This document shows, piece after piece, positions 1 through 8,484 of a DNA stretch of 37,369 nucleotides (position 1 is its first letter; every line of letters starts with the position of its first letter). The notes under the pieces are model-generated. The model was not told the DNA's origin. It worked only from the letters and a program-made list of their open reading frames with translations, and searched no databases. The stretch spans positions 1 to 37,369 of the forward strand of contig CAJKSP010000021.1 of NCBI GenBank assembly GCA_905202595.1, read 5' to 3'. The DNA comes from an uncultured Sutterella sp. GTDB lineage: Bacteria; Pseudomonadota; Gammaproteobacteria; Burkholderiales; Burkholderiaceae_F. The translations under genes and the position numbers were made by a program.

Positions 1-907
1 CAGCGAGGTGTGGTCATCCTAGTGCGCGTCCTGCTGCCGGCGGCGGCCGAGTGCAGAAGCGGACGGCTCGAAGCAGCAGACGCCAGCGGCTTCTCAAAAA
101 GCCCCGGACTGCGCAGCTCCTCCCGCTCTATCGGCGCGGAGTCCTTAGAGCGCGCGTCTGAACCTCCAGCGTCCGGCGCCGAGCCTGCCCTCTTCCTCTC
201 TTGAGCTGCCTGCCGCTGCCGCCATGCCTTCGGACTTCGCGGCCTCTCCGGCGCCTGGGCTTTCTGCGCGCGCCTGAAGCCTGCCTGCCCGCCTTGGCGG
301 CAAGTCCGGATGCGGCTTCTCGGCTGAAGGCGATGCGGCCGGCGCGGTGCGCCCGCCGGTTGCCTTCTCCGAGGCTGCGGCTCCTGTGAGGGATTGAGCC
401 CTCCGGCATGAGCGAGGCGCCCCCGCCGCGTGGCGGCCGAGCGTGGAGATCTCCACGCGCTCGAGGTCCCATCGGCTGCAGTCCTCCTAGAGGACTCGAA
501 CGGCGGCGCGCCCTTCTTCTCCTGCCGGAGATGTGACTCTCCCCAACGTGCGCCGCTGCCGCCGCGGCCTTCCTCAGACGAAGGCGGCGGCGCTGCAGCG
601 ACCCGCCGACACAGCGCCGCCGTCTGCCGGAAGGGCTGCCGCCCGGACGGCTGCACGCTTGAAGGCCGGAGATCTTCTCCAGCCTTTTCTGCCGTGCGGC
701 GCCCGGCCAGCGGTGCCCGCGCCTGCCGCTCGTCCTCCGGATGGGCGGAGCCTCAGGGCGCCTTCTCCCCGCTCAGACGCTGAGCGGAGCCGAAAGGCGT
801 CTGCGAGCTCCGCGCTTCCCGGGCGCAGGCGCTCATCCGCGAATGCGCTCTCGTCTTCGATGGCACGTCCCTCCGCCCGCGTCAGTGGCGGCCAAGGAGA
901 CTGCTTC
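1..907. other. Gene-free GC-rich region upstream of rne (putative long leader)
   Basis: No convincing gene is seen here. Open frames exist on both strands, but they encode Arg/Ala/Pro-rich low-complexity peptides with no recognisable domain, as expected from GC-rich non-coding DNA. The rne frame stays open back to a GTG at 533, but only the ATG at 908 has a ribosome binding site and begins the conserved protein. The last 140 bases hold several overlapping perfect stems (see 769-813). In enterobacteria rne has a long 5' leader through which RNase E controls its own mRNA. A similar role here is inference. No clear promoter was found. Confidence 0.6.
769..813 (+). promoter_or_regulatory. Mutually exclusive stems / possible pseudoknot in the rne leader
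   Basis: Three perfect 7-bp stems can be drawn. Stem A pairs CCGCTCA (769-775) with TGAGCGG (781-787). Stem B pairs CAGACGC (774-780) with GCGTCTG (797-803). Stem C pairs GCGGAGC (784-790) with GCTCCGC (807-813). A shares bases with both B and C, so it excludes them. B and C interleave as an H-type pseudoknot with loops of 3, 6 and 3 bases; the last loop is short for crossing a 7-bp stem. The element ends 94 bases before the rne start codon. The pairing is seen directly; any regulatory role is inference. Confidence 0.35.
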
Positions 908-3900
908 ATGAAGCGAATGCTTTTCAACGCCACGCATCCGGAAGAGACGCGCGTGGGCATTGTCGACGGCCAAAAGCTGATCGACATCGACATTGAGACG
1001 GTGGGCCGCGAAGCCCGCAAGTCCAACATCTACAAGGGCATCGTGACGCGCATCGAGCCGAGCCTCGAAGCGTGCTTCATCAATTACGGCGAAGAGCGCC
1101 ACGGCTTCCTGCCCTTCAAGGAAATCTCTCGCGCCTACTTCAAGGAAGGCGTCGACGTCCGCACTGCAACGATCAAGGAAGCGATCACGGAGGGCCAGGA
1201 GCTCATCGTTCAGGTGGAGAAGGAAGAGCGCGGCAACAAGGGCGCCGCGCTGACGACCTTCATCAGCCTGGCTGGCCGCTACCTTGTGCTGATGCCGAAC
1301 AATCCTCGCGCCGGCGGCGTCTCCCGCCGCATCGAGGGCGAAGAGCGCCAGGAGCTGCGCGAAGCGATGGAGAAGCTCAAGCTGCCCGCCGGCATGTCGA
1401 CCATCGCCCGCACCGCAGGCATCGGCCGCACGACCGAAGAGCTGCAGTGGGACCTCAACTACCTGCTGAAGCTCTGGGACGCCATTACGGAAGCGGCTCG
1501 CCCCCAGTATGAGATCGTCACGGAAGAGAACGGCAAGCGCAAAGTGAGCGTCACGACGGAATCCGTCATGAACGGCCGTCCGCTCAAGCGCCTCAATCCC
1601 GCGCCCTTCCTCATCGTCGAGGAATCGAACCTCGTCGTACGCGCCATCCGCGACTACTTCCAGCCGGAAATCGGCGAAATCCTCGTCGACACGGATGAAA
1701 TCTACGAGCAGGCCCGCCAATTCATGGCGCACGTGATGCCTGACATGGTGGACCGCGTGAAGCGCTACCGCGACGACATTCCGCTCTTCACGCGCTTCCA
1801 GATCGAGCAGCAGATTGAAACGGCCTACTCGCGCACAGTGCCGCTGCCCTCTGGCGGCGCCATTGTGATCGACCACACCGAAGCGCTCGTCGCCATCGAC
1901 GTCAACTCCGCCCGCGCCACGCGCGGCGCCGACATTGAAGAGACCGCCTTCCGCACGAACTGCGAAGCGGCCGACGAAGTGGCCCGCCAGATGCGCCTGC
2001 GCGACCTGGGCGGCCTCATCGTGATCGACTTCATCGACATGGCTGACGCTAAGAATCAGCGCGCCGTCGAGCAGCGCCTCAAGGATGCCATCCGCTTTGA
2101 CCGCGCACGCGTCCAGACGGCCAAGATCAGCCGCTTCGGCCTGATGGAGCTCTCGCGCCAGCGCCTGCGTCCGGCCCTCTCCGAAGGCAGCCACATCACC
2201 TGCCCGCGCTGCAACGGCGTCGGCGTCATCCGCGACACCGAAAGCTGCGCCATTCAGGTGCTGCGCATCCTGCAGGAAGAGGCCATGAAGGAAGGCACGG
2301 GCGCCGTGGAGGCGCAGGTGCCCGTCGACGTGGCGACGTTCCTGCTCAACGAGAAGCGCAACGACATCGCCAAGCTCGAGGCGCGCCACCGCGTCCCGAT
2401 CATCCTCATCCCGAACACCTACCTCGAGACGCCGCACTACCACATCGAGCGCATTCGCCAGGATGACGAGCGCCTTGACAGCCATGTCCCGAGCTTCAAC
2501 CTCGTTGAAGAGCTCAAGCCCGAGGCGAGCGACCCCTATGCGCAGAAGTCTCAGGAAGACAAGCCCATCCGCCCGAAGCAGGTGCCTGTAATCAAGAACA
2601 TCCAGCGCGATCCGGCGCCGGTGCATGTTGAAAAGGCAGAGGAAAGCGCCGCCAAGCCGGAAGCCAAGCCGGCTGATGCGCAGGCCGGCCGCGCCGTGCG
2701 CCTTGAGGCGCCTGCGCCGCAGAAGGGCCTCTTCGCACGCATTGCCGCCTTCCTCTTCGGCTCGAAGACGCAGGAGCCGGCCAAGGCTGAAGCGCCCGCC
2801 GCCGCGAAGGACGAAAGCGCAGCCAAGACGGAAAAGGCCGCCCGCTCCGGCAAGGATGCCGGCGAACGCCGCCGCGGCCGTGCAGGCCGCTCGGCTGAAC
2901 GCGCCGAACGCAGCGAGCGCCGCCGCAGCCGCACCGAACGCGCTGAAAAGCCTGCCCGTGCAGATCGTGCGGAGCGATCGGAACGTACTGAACGCACGGA
3001 GCGTCCTGAACGCCAAGAGCGCACGGAGCGCGTCGAACGCCGCCCGCAGGAACGCCTCGAGCGCGCCGACCGCAGTCAGGAAAGCGAAACGCGCGAAGAG
3101 CGCGCAGCTCGGAGCCGCCGCCGCCGCGAAGAGCGCGCGCAACAGGCCCAGCAGCCGGCTGAAGCCGCCCCTCTTGCCCCGGAAGCCCAGCCGCAGGCTG
3201 AGGCCCCCAAGGCCGAGCGCCCCGCGCCGACTGACGTCCCCGTCATCGCTGAAGCCCAAGCTGCTGCAGCTCCCGCCGCCCCCGCCGCTGAGGCGCCTGA
3301 GACCGCGGCAGAAGTGAAGCCGGTTGAAGCGGAAGCGCCGGAAGCAGCTCCTGCGCCCGAAGAGCCTGCAGCCGAGAAGAAGTCCCGCCGCCGCTCGCGC
3401 CGCCGCCGTTCAGCAGAAGCCGAGCCGCAGGCTGCGGAAGCTGCTGAGGCCGCTGAGACGCCTGAAGCTGCGGCTGCCCCTGAGCAGCCCGCTGAAGGCG
3501 CAGAAGTCGCTGAGCAGCCGGCGCTGAAGGCTGAAGAGGCGACTGCCTCGGAAGAGCCCGCCGCTCAAGAAGCGGCCGCTTCCGACGTTCAGGACGAAGA
3601 GGCCGGCGAAGCTACTCGCCGCCGCCGTCCTCGCCGCCGCCGCCGCGCCAAGGCTGCCGAAGCGCCCGAAGCCTCCGAAGCCGCTGCCGAGCCCGTCCAG
3701 ACGGCTCCTGCAGCTGAAGCCTCGCACGCCGAGCAGGCCGCAGAGGAAGCTCAAGCCGCAGAAAAGGCTGCGCAGGCCTTTGCCGCTGCCCAGAGCTATG
3801 CCGCTGAGTCGGAAGCGCTCGTGCAGATCGAAACGAAGCCTTCTGCCGTCTCGCAGGCTGTTCGCAGCACTTTTGCCGCAGCAGCCTCTGCTGACGAGCC

Positions 3901-4420
3901 CCGCCAGCCGCGCCGCCGCCAGGCTGAAAAGCCCCGCAAGGCCGAGCCGGAAGAGGAAAAGCTGATTCAGATTGAAACGAAGAAGGCTCAGCCGGCCGAA
4001 GCGCCTGCGCAGCCCGAAGCCGCTCCGACTGAACCGGCCGCCGAAGAGCCCGCCGCCGCAGCGGAGGTCCAGCTTGAAGAAGCGCCGCAAGCCGCGTCCG
4101 CAGAAGCGGATGCCGCCCCCGACATCGCTCAGGGCCTTGCCGAGAACCTCGCTCATGCGGGCCTCGAGCAGGTGCAGACGAAGTCGGTGCACCAGACGGC
4201 TTCAGGCTATGCCCCCGTCGTCTATCCGGGACGCAAGATCGAGCATCGCGCGGCTGAAGAAGCGGACCAGGGTCCGCTCGTTCAGGTGCACACGAAGCCC
4301 GAGTGCATTCATCCGGTCAGCTACGAGGCCCCTCACTACCCCGGCCGTCCGCACGAAGCGGCAGCGGCCGAAGCGGTGAGCACGCTTGAACAGGTCGAAA
4401 CGAAGACCGACAAGCGCTGA
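908..4420 (+). CDS. rne: Ribonuclease E
   Basis: Endoribonuclease that starts decay of most mRNAs and processes rRNA and tRNA precursors; it also scaffolds the degradosome at the inner membrane. The protein is 1170 aa. The ATG at 908 is chosen because AAGGAG (894-899) lies 8 bases upstream and the product then begins MKRMLFNATHPEE, as in the family. An S1 domain covers about residues 35-120. The catalytic aspartates lie in VAIDVNSAR (D331) and IVIDFIDM (D374). The Zn-link is CPRC (C432, C435). From about residue 540 the protein is disordered, Ala/Glu/Pro/Arg-rich, with an E-R repeat tract (about 658-745), two RRRRR-type patches and five L-x-Q-[IV]-x-T-K motifs in the last 200 residues. A strong terminator follows at 4494-4531. 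Confidence 0.97.
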   Translation: MKRMLFNATHPEETRVGIVDGQKLIDIDIETVGREARKSNIYKGIVTRIEPSLEACFINYGEERHGFLPFKEISRAYFKEGVDVRTATIKEAITEGQELIVQVEKEERGNKGAALTTFISLAGRYLVLMPNNPRAGGVSRRIEGEERQELREAMEKLKLPAGMSTIARTAGIGRTTEELQWDLNYLLKLWDAITEAARPQYEIVTEENGKRKVSVTTESVMNGRPLKRLNPAPFLIVEESNLVVRAIRDYFQPEIGEILVDTDEIYEQARQFMAHVMPDMVDRVKRYRDDIPLFTRFQIEQQIETAYSRTVPLPSGGAIVIDHTEALVAIDVNSARATRGADIEETAFRTNCEAADEVARQMRLRDLGGLIVIDFIDMADAKNQRAVEQRLKDAIRFDRARVQTAKISRFGLMELSRQRLRPALSEGSHITCPRCNGVGVIRDTESCAIQVLRILQEEAMKEGTGAVEAQVPVDVATFLLNEKRNDIAKLEARHRVPIILIPNTYLETPHYHIERIRQDDERLDSHVPSFNLVEELKPEASDPYAQKSQEDKPIRPKQVPVIKNIQRDPAPVHVEKAEESAAKPEAKPADAQAGRAVRLEAPAPQKGLFARIAAFLFGSKTQEPAKAEAPAAAKDESAAKTEKAARSGKDAGERRRGRAGRSAERAERSERRRSRTERAEKPARADRAERSERTERTERPERQERTERVERRPQERLERADRSQESETREERAARSRRRREERAQQAQQPAEAAPLAPEAQPQAEAPKAERPAPTDVPVIAEAQAAAAPAAPAAEAPETAAEVKPVEAEAPEAAPAPEEPAAEKKSRRRSRRRRSAEAEPQAAEAAEAAETPEAAAAPEQPAEGAEVAEQPALKAEEATASEEPAAQEAAASDVQDEEAGEATRRRRPRRRRRAKAAEAPEASEAAAEPVQTAPAAEASHAEQAAEEAQAAEKAAQAFAAAQSYAAESEALVQIETKPSAVSQAVRSTFAAAASADEPRQPRRRQAEKPRKAEPEEEKLIQIETKKAQPAEAPAQPEAAPTEPAAEEPAAAAEVQLEEAPQAASAEADAAPDIAQGLAENLAHAGLEQVQTKSVHQTASGYAPVVYPGRKIEHRAAEEADQGPLVQVHTKPECIHPVSYEAPHYPGRPHEAAAAEAVSTLEQVETKTDKR

Positions 4421-4430
4421 TCTGCAAAGC

Positions 4431-4531
4431 GCGGATGCCTTCGCTCAGCAATGGCTGAGCGAAGCGTCCGCAAACGCCTGAGTGCATCAGCAGGCGCTCC
4501 TCTCGGCTTGTCCGTGAGGAGCGCTTTTTTT
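4431..4531 (+). terminator. rne terminator (hairpin pair)
   Basis: Two hairpins follow the rne stop codon. The first has a perfect 10-bp core, TTCGCTCAGC (4440-4449) with GCTGAGCGAA (4454-4463), extended outward by imperfect pairing from 4431 to 4471. The second is a classical intrinsic terminator: GCGCTCCTC (4494-4502) pairs with GAGGAGCGC (4516-4524) and seven T follow (4525-4531). The second is the likely termination point; the first may protect the 3' end. Confidence 0.9.
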
Positions 4532-4830
4532 GTGCCCATCAAATCGGCACTCCCCTGCCGGCAGGCGCGGCAGTTCTCTCTGCACCCTGTGTTCAAAAGC
4601 GCTCTGCGGCAGCAGAGCGGCATTTTATCGACCGGATCGGATCGGCCTGGCGGCACGCAGCGCACGCTGACGACGCCAGCCCGAAACGGAGGGCCGGCGC
4701 GAAAGAGCGCGGCTTCAGCAGCGAAAAGCCGCTGCAAGGCGGCTTGGCTCGGACGGACCGGCTGGCCCCGAGAGAAGAAAGAGGCCTCGCCCAAGCAGCG
4801 GGACGAACCTCCTTCACGCACCGCTGCGCT
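4532..4830. other. Gene-free spacer between rne and the MFS gene
   Basis: No gene is supported. The stretch, about 300 bases, holds a 12-bp palindrome CCTGCCGGCAGG (4554-4565), a hairpin GCTCTGC/GCAGAGC (4611-4617 with 4622-4628) followed by a short T run, and GCGGCTT/AAGCCGC pairing that may help end the leftward MFS transcript. None has a full T-tract, so the terminator of the MFS gene is not fixed. Confidence 0.5.
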
Positions 4831-6150
4831 TCAGCGGCCCCGCATCTCGGGCGGCAGGCATGCATCGCGCTTCGCATGCACGATGAGCCAGAGAACGGCT
4901 GTCATGATGCCTGCGAAGAGCATGACGGCGCTGTACTTCCAGGCGGCGCCCATCACGATCGGCACCAGCAGCGCAGAAGAGAGGCAGAAAGCCGCTGTCT
5001 GGCAGAACTGCTGTATGGAAGCCGCCATGCCGCGATTCTTGGGGAAGTAGTCGAGATTCATGACATTCATCACCGGACGCACCGCCGACATGGCGAACTG
5101 ATAGGCCATCGGCAGCAGGATCACCAGCGGATAGGCAAGGCTCACGCGAGTCTCAATCGCCACAGCGAGCGCCCCGATGACGACAAGCGAGAAGATGCCG
5201 CCCGCCAGCAGCTTCCAGCGGCCGATTCTCGTCATGATCCGGGGCCCGCACCAGGCGCCGATCATCGTGCTCGCCACCAGCGGCAGCACGAGGTAGCCGA
5301 AGTCGTTCTCTTTCATGCCCATGATGTCGAGCACGAAGTCGGCGGCGCCGGCCGAATAGACAATGCCGCCGAGAAAGCAGAAGCCGTGGCCGACGCAGCC
5401 GGCAATGAAGGCGGAATTCGAGAGCGCCCGGCGATAGCCGGCCGCAAGCTTGAGCGGCTGAAAGGCCTGACGGCGCTCCGGCGGCAGCGTCTCCGGCAGG
5501 AAGCGCGCCGCTGAGAGGCAGACCGCCAAATTGAACAGCGCGAGAAAAACAAAAATCCACCGCCATCCGGCCAGCACGGTGATCCAGCCGCCGATCACCG
5601 GCGCGCACGCCGGCGCCAGCCCGAAAAGAATGGCCATGAGGCCGAGAAGCTTGGCCGCCGCAACGCCGTCCCAGCAGTCGCGCACGACCGCCTGCGTCAT
5701 CACGGGTCCCGTCGCCGCGCAGCAGCCCTGCACCATGCGGCAGATCATGAGCGCTTCAAGCGACGTGCAGAGCGAGGCGGCGATGGAGGCGATGGCGAAG
5801 ATGAGCGTGCCGCCGATGACGACTCGGCGCCGACCGACCGCATCAGAAAGCGCGCCCACAAAAAGCGATGAGAGCGCAAACATCGCCAGATAGACCGAAA
5901 GCGTCTGCTGCACGGCCACCATCGGCGCGCCCAAGTCTTGCGAAAGCTCCTCGAAGCCCGGCACATAAGTGTTGGCAGCGAAAGGACCGAGGCTCGAAAT
6001 GAGCGAGAGCAGAAGCGCATCGCGAAAGCGCGGCGCGCCGCGGCCGAACGTGCGCTTCAGTCCGGCTGAGCCGCCGCGCGGATGATGGTCGGCGCAGCCC
6101 GCTGCACGGTTCTCTCCATCTTTTTCTGAGCTCTCAACAGATTCGGTCAT
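4831..6150 (-). CDS. MFS multidrug transporter, Bcr/CflA family
   Basis: A 439-aa inner-membrane proton-driven exporter. Bcr/CflA members export bicyclomycin, chloramphenicol or other drugs; the substrate here is unknown. Hydrophobic helices start at about residue 45 (ALLLSLISSLGPFAANTYVP, typical of the family). The MFS loop motif between helices 2 and 3 is GALSDAVGRRRV (99-110), and about twelve membrane segments can be counted. The first 42 residues are a polar extension longer than in most family members. No good ribosome binding site precedes the ATG at 6150, so the true start may lie a little downstream at a non-ATG codon. It diverges from gluQ with 64 bases between the start codons. 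Confidence 0.88.
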   Translation of the reverse strand: MTESVESSEKDGENRAAGCADHHPRGGSAGLKRTFGRGAPRFRDALLLSLISSLGPFAANTYVPGFEELSQDLGAPMVAVQQTLSVYLAMFALSSLFVGALSDAVGRRRVVIGGTLIFAIASIAASLCTSLEALMICRMVQGCCAATGPVMTQAVVRDCWDGVAAAKLLGLMAILFGLAPACAPVIGGWITVLAGWRWIFVFLALFNLAVCLSAARFLPETLPPERRQAFQPLKLAAGYRRALSNSAFIAGCVGHGFCFLGGIVYSAGAADFVLDIMGMKENDFGYLVLPLVASTMIGAWCGPRIMTRIGRWKLLAGGIFSLVVIGALAVAIETRVSLAYPLVILLPMAYQFAMSAVRPVMNVMNLDYFPKNRGMAASIQQFCQTAAFCLSSALLVPIVMGAAWKYSAVMLFAGIMTAVLWLIVHAKRDACLPPEMRGR

Positions 6151-6214
6151 GGCTTCAGAGCAGACAGCATCGTCCGCCGTAGAATTCGGAATTTGAACTG
6201 ATCAAGGATACGCT

Positions 6215-7162
6215 TTGAGCAGCGCAAGCTGCGTGCCGCACATGCCTAGCCTTTCTTCATCCTCGTCATTTTCGGCGGATGCCCCGGCCCCAAAGGGCTA
6301 CGTCGGCCGCTTTGCGCCTTCGCCCACCGGCCGGCTTCACCGCGGCAGCCTTGCCGCTGCGCTGGCGAGCCGCCTCGATGCACATGCGCACGGGGGGCGC
6401 TGGCTCGTCCGGATCGAAGACATCGACCCGCCCCGAGACGTTCCCGGCGCAGGCGAAGACATTCTGAAGACGCTCGGCCGCCTCGGCATGCCTTCAGACG
6501 GTCCGGTGCTTTGGCAGCACGACCGCCTGGACGCTTATCGCAGCGCCTTTGAAGCGCTCCAGGAAAAAGGCCTCGTCTACGGCTGCGCCTGCTCCCGCAA
6601 GGAGGCCCGAGCGCGCGCGCTCGAGCTTGGACTGCCGGAAAACTGCTATCCGGGCACCTGCCGCAGCGGCACGCACGGCCGTCCGATCCGAGCCTGGCGC
6701 TTTCGCGTCGCCTCGGGCATCGTGCGCTTTCATGACCGCTGGTGCGGCGACTACGCCCAGGACGTCGAGCACGAAGCCGGAGACTTCATCATCAAGCGCG
6801 CTGACGGCCTTTGGGCTTATCAGCTCGCCGTCGTGACTGACGATGCCTATGAAGGCGTTACGGACATCGTGCGCGGAGAAGATCTCCTCGACAACACCCC
6901 GCGGCAGATTCTGCTCTGCCGCGCGCTGGGCTTTCCGGAGCTGCGCTACATGCACATTCCGCTCGTGCTCAACGGCGAGGGCGAGAAGCTCTCCAAGCAG
7001 CGCGGCGCAGCGCCGATCGACGATGACAACCTGCTTGGCGAGCTCGAGCGCGCCTTCGTGCATCTCGGCTTTCCCAAGCTCGGCGCCGACTCCATTGCCG
7101 CCTTCCACAGAAGCGCGCTGCCGCTCTGGCAGGCGCGCTTCTGCTCGCCGGCCTATTCTTAG
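6215..7162 (+). CDS. gluQ: Glutamyl-Q tRNA(Asp) synthetase
   Basis: A truncated GluRS paralogue that attaches glutamate to queuosine in the anticodon of tRNA(Asp). It lacks the anticodon-binding domain, and the 315-aa length fits. The TTG at 6215 is preferred because AAGGA (6204-6208) lies 6 bases upstream; the next in-frame ATG (6242) has no such site. The ATP-binding signatures are FAPSPTGRLHRGS (HRGS at 42-45, in place of HIGH) and KLSKQ (258-262, in place of KMSKS). The zinc ligands C124, C126, Y145 and C149 match the C-x-C...Y-x3-C pattern of the family. The stop codon overlaps that of the convergent FKBP gene. Confidence 0.94.
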   Translation: MSSASCVPHMPSLSSSSSFSADAPAPKGYVGRFAPSPTGRLHRGSLAAALASRLDAHAHGGRWLVRIEDIDPPRDVPGAGEDILKTLGRLGMPSDGPVLWQHDRLDAYRSAFEALQEKGLVYGCACSRKEARARALELGLPENCYPGTCRSGTHGRPIRAWRFRVASGIVRFHDRWCGDYAQDVEHEAGDFIIKRADGLWAYQLAVVTDDAYEGVTDIVRGEDLLDNTPRQILLCRALGFPELRYMHIPLVLNGEGEKLSKQRGAAPIDDDNLLGELERAFVHLGFPKLGADSIAAFHRSALPLWQARFCSPAYS

Positions 7163-7878
7163 CGGACGATTCTCGGCGGGCGCGCCAAGCGCGCCATCGA
7201 GCTGTCGTCGTCCTCGGCAGGCGCACCGTCGGCTGCGCCGTACGGCACGTCGTCTTCGTCGTCCTCGCTCACGATCTTGTCCGCCAGCTTGAGGAAGCTC
7301 GGCACGACGACATCGTCCGTGCCAGTCTCATCGCCCGTCGGATCCTGCACGTCGAGCACCTTGATGCCGAACTGCAGCCCGATTCCCGCGAGCGGGTGGT
7401 TGGCTTCCAAAATCGCCTGTCCTTCCGCAATGTCCGTGATGCGCCAAATGCGCCCGTCCGGGCCTTCGCCCGGCACTTCGGAATACTGCAGGCCTGGACG
7501 GAGCTGCTCGGGATCGCCGAGCCGCTCGACGGGCACGAGGCGGATGGCGTCGGCATCGTATTCGCCGAAGGCTTCATGAGGCTCGAGCGCAATAGTGAAG
7601 CCCTCGCCCACAAAGCGCCCCTCGAGCGCCATTTCAATCTTGGGAAAGATATCGCCGTGTCCGTGAAGGTAGACAAGCCCCTCCGGGCCGGTCTCTTCAA
7701 GGACATGCCCGGTCATGTCGGCCATGGTGACGGCGATGCGGACGAGCTTGTCCTTCTTGACCTGACGATTGGGATCGCGGTCCGGCTGCGTCGCCGCCGC
7801 CGCGCCGGCCTCCGCTTGAGGAGCCGCGCCGTGTTCGGATGCCGCAGAGGCGGCCTGCTTCTGGATGTCGTCTGACAT
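7159..7878 (-). CDS. SlyD-like FKBP-type peptidyl-prolyl isomerase
   Basis: A cytoplasmic prolyl isomerase/chaperone of 239 aa. The start at 7878 (MSDDIQKQ) is chosen over an upstream GTG/ATG-type extension because the family core begins soon after it; the ribosome binding site is weak. An Ala/Gln-rich 40-residue leader precedes the FKBP core (LVRIAVTMAD at about 45, then GHGDIFPKIEMALEG at 73-87). The insert-in-flap region is about 116-155, and the SlyD-type signature NHPLAG is at 160-165. The tail is acidic (EDDEDD, EDDDSS) and has no His/Cys metal-binding stretch, unlike E. coli SlyD. It ends head-to-head with gluQ, sharing 4 bases (7159-7162). Confidence 0.9.
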   Translation of the reverse strand: MSDDIQKQAASAASEHGAAPQAEAGAAAATQPDRDPNRQVKKDKLVRIAVTMADMTGHVLEETGPEGLVYLHGHGDIFPKIEMALEGRFVGEGFTIALEPHEAFGEYDADAIRLVPVERLGDPEQLRPGLQYSEVPGEGPDGRIWRITDIAEGQAILEANHPLAGIGLQFGIKVLDVQDPTGDETGTDDVVVPSFLKLADKIVSEDDEDDVPYGAADGAPAEDDDSSMARLARPPRIVR

Positions 7879-7961
7879 GCTGTTGGAAACCTGATGAAGA
7901 ATGAATGATCGGGCGCACTTTAGCGCAAGCTGGCTTCGGCGCGCAGGTGCGCCTGCTCTCT

Positions 7962-8432
7962 TCACGCTTCAATCGCGCTCAGAAGCCGAGCCCGCTCCGG
8001 CCAAGCGCGCCCTGCGCGCCGTCCTGGCGCCAGAAGAAGCACGGGCAGGCAGATGAGGGACACCGGCGGCATCGAGAGGAGCAGCGCCCAGGCGCCGGAC
8101 AACCCCAAGTCGTGGCAGCGCCGAGCCGCAATGGAAAAGAGCGCCGCCGACCACAGCTGCGCCGCCCACGGCAGGGCAGCGGCAATCTGCATGAGGGCGG
8201 CGTCCGATATCCATTCGGCATCCGCTATGGGGTCCAGAGACAGCCATGCGGCGAGGCCCGCCGCGCACCAGAGCAGAAATTCGCGCGCAAAGCCGAGCCG
8301 GCCGGAGCGGGCCTGCGGATCGTAAATCCGCACGCACGCCCAGGCCGCTGACGCAAGCGCGCGAAGCGGCCAAGCCGCCTCGCCGTCCAGGCCTGCAGCG
8401 CCGACTGTGCTGTCTCCTTTGCCAAACATCAT
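7962..8432 (-). CDS. DUF805 family membrane protein (short copy)
   Basis: A 156-aa inner-membrane protein of unknown function. DUF805 features are SGRLGFAREFLLW (43-55, the G-R-x-x-R-x-x-F/W entry segment), RRCHDLGLSG (104-113, the R-R-x-H-D-x-x-x-S-G signature) and the following hydrophobic helix. Two adjacent ATG codons (8432 and 8429) could start it; neither has a strong ribosome binding site. It lies 52 bases after a second DUF805 gene in the same direction, which suggests a tandem duplication within one transcript. No partner function is known for the family. Confidence 0.8.
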   Translation of the reverse strand: MMFGKGDSTVGAAGLDGEAAWPLRALASAAWACVRIYDPQARSGRLGFAREFLLWCAAGLAAWLSLDPIADAEWISDAALMQIAAALPWAAQLWSAALFSIAARRCHDLGLSGAWALLLSMPPVSLICLPVLLLAPGRRAGRAWPERARLLSAIEA

Positions 8433-8484
8433 GCGCTCATTTGCCCCAAGCGCCCCCGCAACCCCATCCGGCAGCTCTGCCGGA

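Noticed and set aside
1..17. Possible start of a divergent gene (minus-strand ATG at 17; rluC would be expected next to rne)
   Set aside because: Only five codons are visible and no proper ribosome binding site precedes the ATG, so nothing supports it within the window.
533..907. N-terminal extension of RNase E from a GTG at 533
   Set aside because: It encodes Arg/Ala/Pro-rich filler, has no ribosome binding site at 533, and the ATG at 908 has AAGGAG and the conserved N-terminus.
833..3259. 808-codon open frame antisense to rne
   Set aside because: It is the mirror of the GC-rich rne codons, with Arg/Leu/Ala-rich composition and no recognisable domain.
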